Shown here piece by piece: positions 4,822 to 5,094 of a stretch of 5,094 bases of DNA. Origin of the DNA: JBCDCE01 sp039182515 (GTDB lineage Bacteria > Pseudomonadota > Alphaproteobacteria > Rhodobacterales > Rhodobacteraceae); contig JBCDCE010000097.1 of NCBI GenBank assembly GCA_039182515.1, positions 1 through 5,094 on the forward strand, written 5' to 3'. The notes beneath the pieces were generated by a model. The model saw only the letters and a program-made list of their open reading frames with translations, was not told where the DNA came from and did no database searches. The position numbers and the translations under genes were made by a program. Numbering within the stretch: the stretch's first letter is position 1; each line of letters starts with the position of its first letter.

Positions 4822-5094
4822 ATGAAATTCCTAACAACACTTGCAGCCAGCGCGGCCCTGATGGGCGCCATGACCACCACAGCTTTGGCCGGTGGTCATG
4901 AGAAAATTAAAGTGGGCATCCTGCACTCGCTTTCCGGCACAATGGCGATCTCTGAAACGACGCTCAAAGACACCATGTTGCTTCTCATTGAAGAGCAGAA
5001 CGCCAAGGGCGGCGTCATGGGCAAAATGCTCGAGCCTGTGGTTGTGGATCCGGCCTCCGACTGGCCGCTCTTTGCTGAAAAAGCACGCGAATTG
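4822..5094 (+). CDS. urtA: Urea ABC transporter substrate-binding protein UrtA, N-terminal part (runs off right edge)
   Basis: The first 91 codons are present; family members are a little over 400 residues. Residues 1-23 form a signal peptide: MKFLTT, a hydrophobic core AASAALMGAM (8-17), then ALA with likely cleavage after Ala23, so the mature protein acts in the periplasm. The mature part opens with KIKVGILHSLSGTMAISE (28-45). It continues through EEQNAKGGVMGK (57-68) to EPVVVDPASDWPLFAEKARE (71-90). Both the GILHSLSGTMAISE and VVDPAS-x-WPLFAEKA stretches are strongly conserved in UrtA, which captures urea for the UrtBCDE permease/ATPase set. Related amide-binding (FmdD-type) proteins share part of this pattern, so the ligand is inferred. 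The start follows the site at 4809-4813, and the signal peptide confirms the frame. Same strand as arsJ but 363 bases away, so it is probably its own operon, with urtBCDE expected to the right. Confidence 0.88.
   Translation, partial: MKFLTTLAASAALMGAMTTTALAGGHEKIKVGILHSLSGTMAISETTLKDTMLLLIEEQNAKGGVMGKMLEPVVVDPASDWPLFAEKAREL

Overview
This window looks like chromosomal DNA from an alphaproteobacterium, most likely of the Rhodobacterales/Roseobacter group. The reasons are protein style (phosphoglucomutase, ArsJ and UrtA variants that I recognise from that group), a moderately GC-rich composition, and an intergenic G/T-rich stretch at 231-262 that resembles a dispersed motif I associate with Rhodobacteraceae. 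The taxonomic call is inference from memory, not from a search.

Layout from left to right. 1-80 (- strand) is the first 27 codons of a thiamine-pyrophosphate-dependent enzyme running off the left edge. 81-321 is a non-coding gap holding that gene's ribosome binding site, a possible -10 box, the 231-262 motif and a strong hairpin at 268-296. 322-1965 (- strand) is a complete alpha-phosphoglucomutase (pgm). 1966-2197 is a divergent spacer between pgm and the next gene; it contains several small inverted repeats but no promoter I can call firmly. 2198-3196 and 3193-4458 (+ strand) are a four-base-overlapping pair: an ArsJ-associated glyceraldehyde-3-phosphate dehydrogenase and the major facilitator efflux protein ArsJ. 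4459-4821 is a 363-base non-coding stretch that is unusually dense in hairpins. 4822-5094 (+ strand) is the start of a periplasmic substrate-binding protein of the urea ABC transporter type (UrtA), cut by the right edge.

How the genes work together. The core is the gap-arsJ pair, a two-gene arsenate resistance route: the dehydrogenase uses arsenate in place of phosphate to make 1-arseno-3-phosphoglycerate, and ArsJ exports that unstable organoarsenical, which then falls apart outside to free arsenate. No arsR repressor or arsC reductase is visible in the window, so the pair is not embedded in a classical ars operon here. pgm (glucose-1-phosphate/glucose-6-phosphate interconversion) is divergent from it, and urtA probably starts a separate urea-uptake operon. 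The least explained stretch is 4583-4773 ahead of urtA, where four or five hairpins are packed almost end to end, with one pair mutually exclusive. It is a candidate structured leader or small RNA, supported only by reading the pairing by eye.
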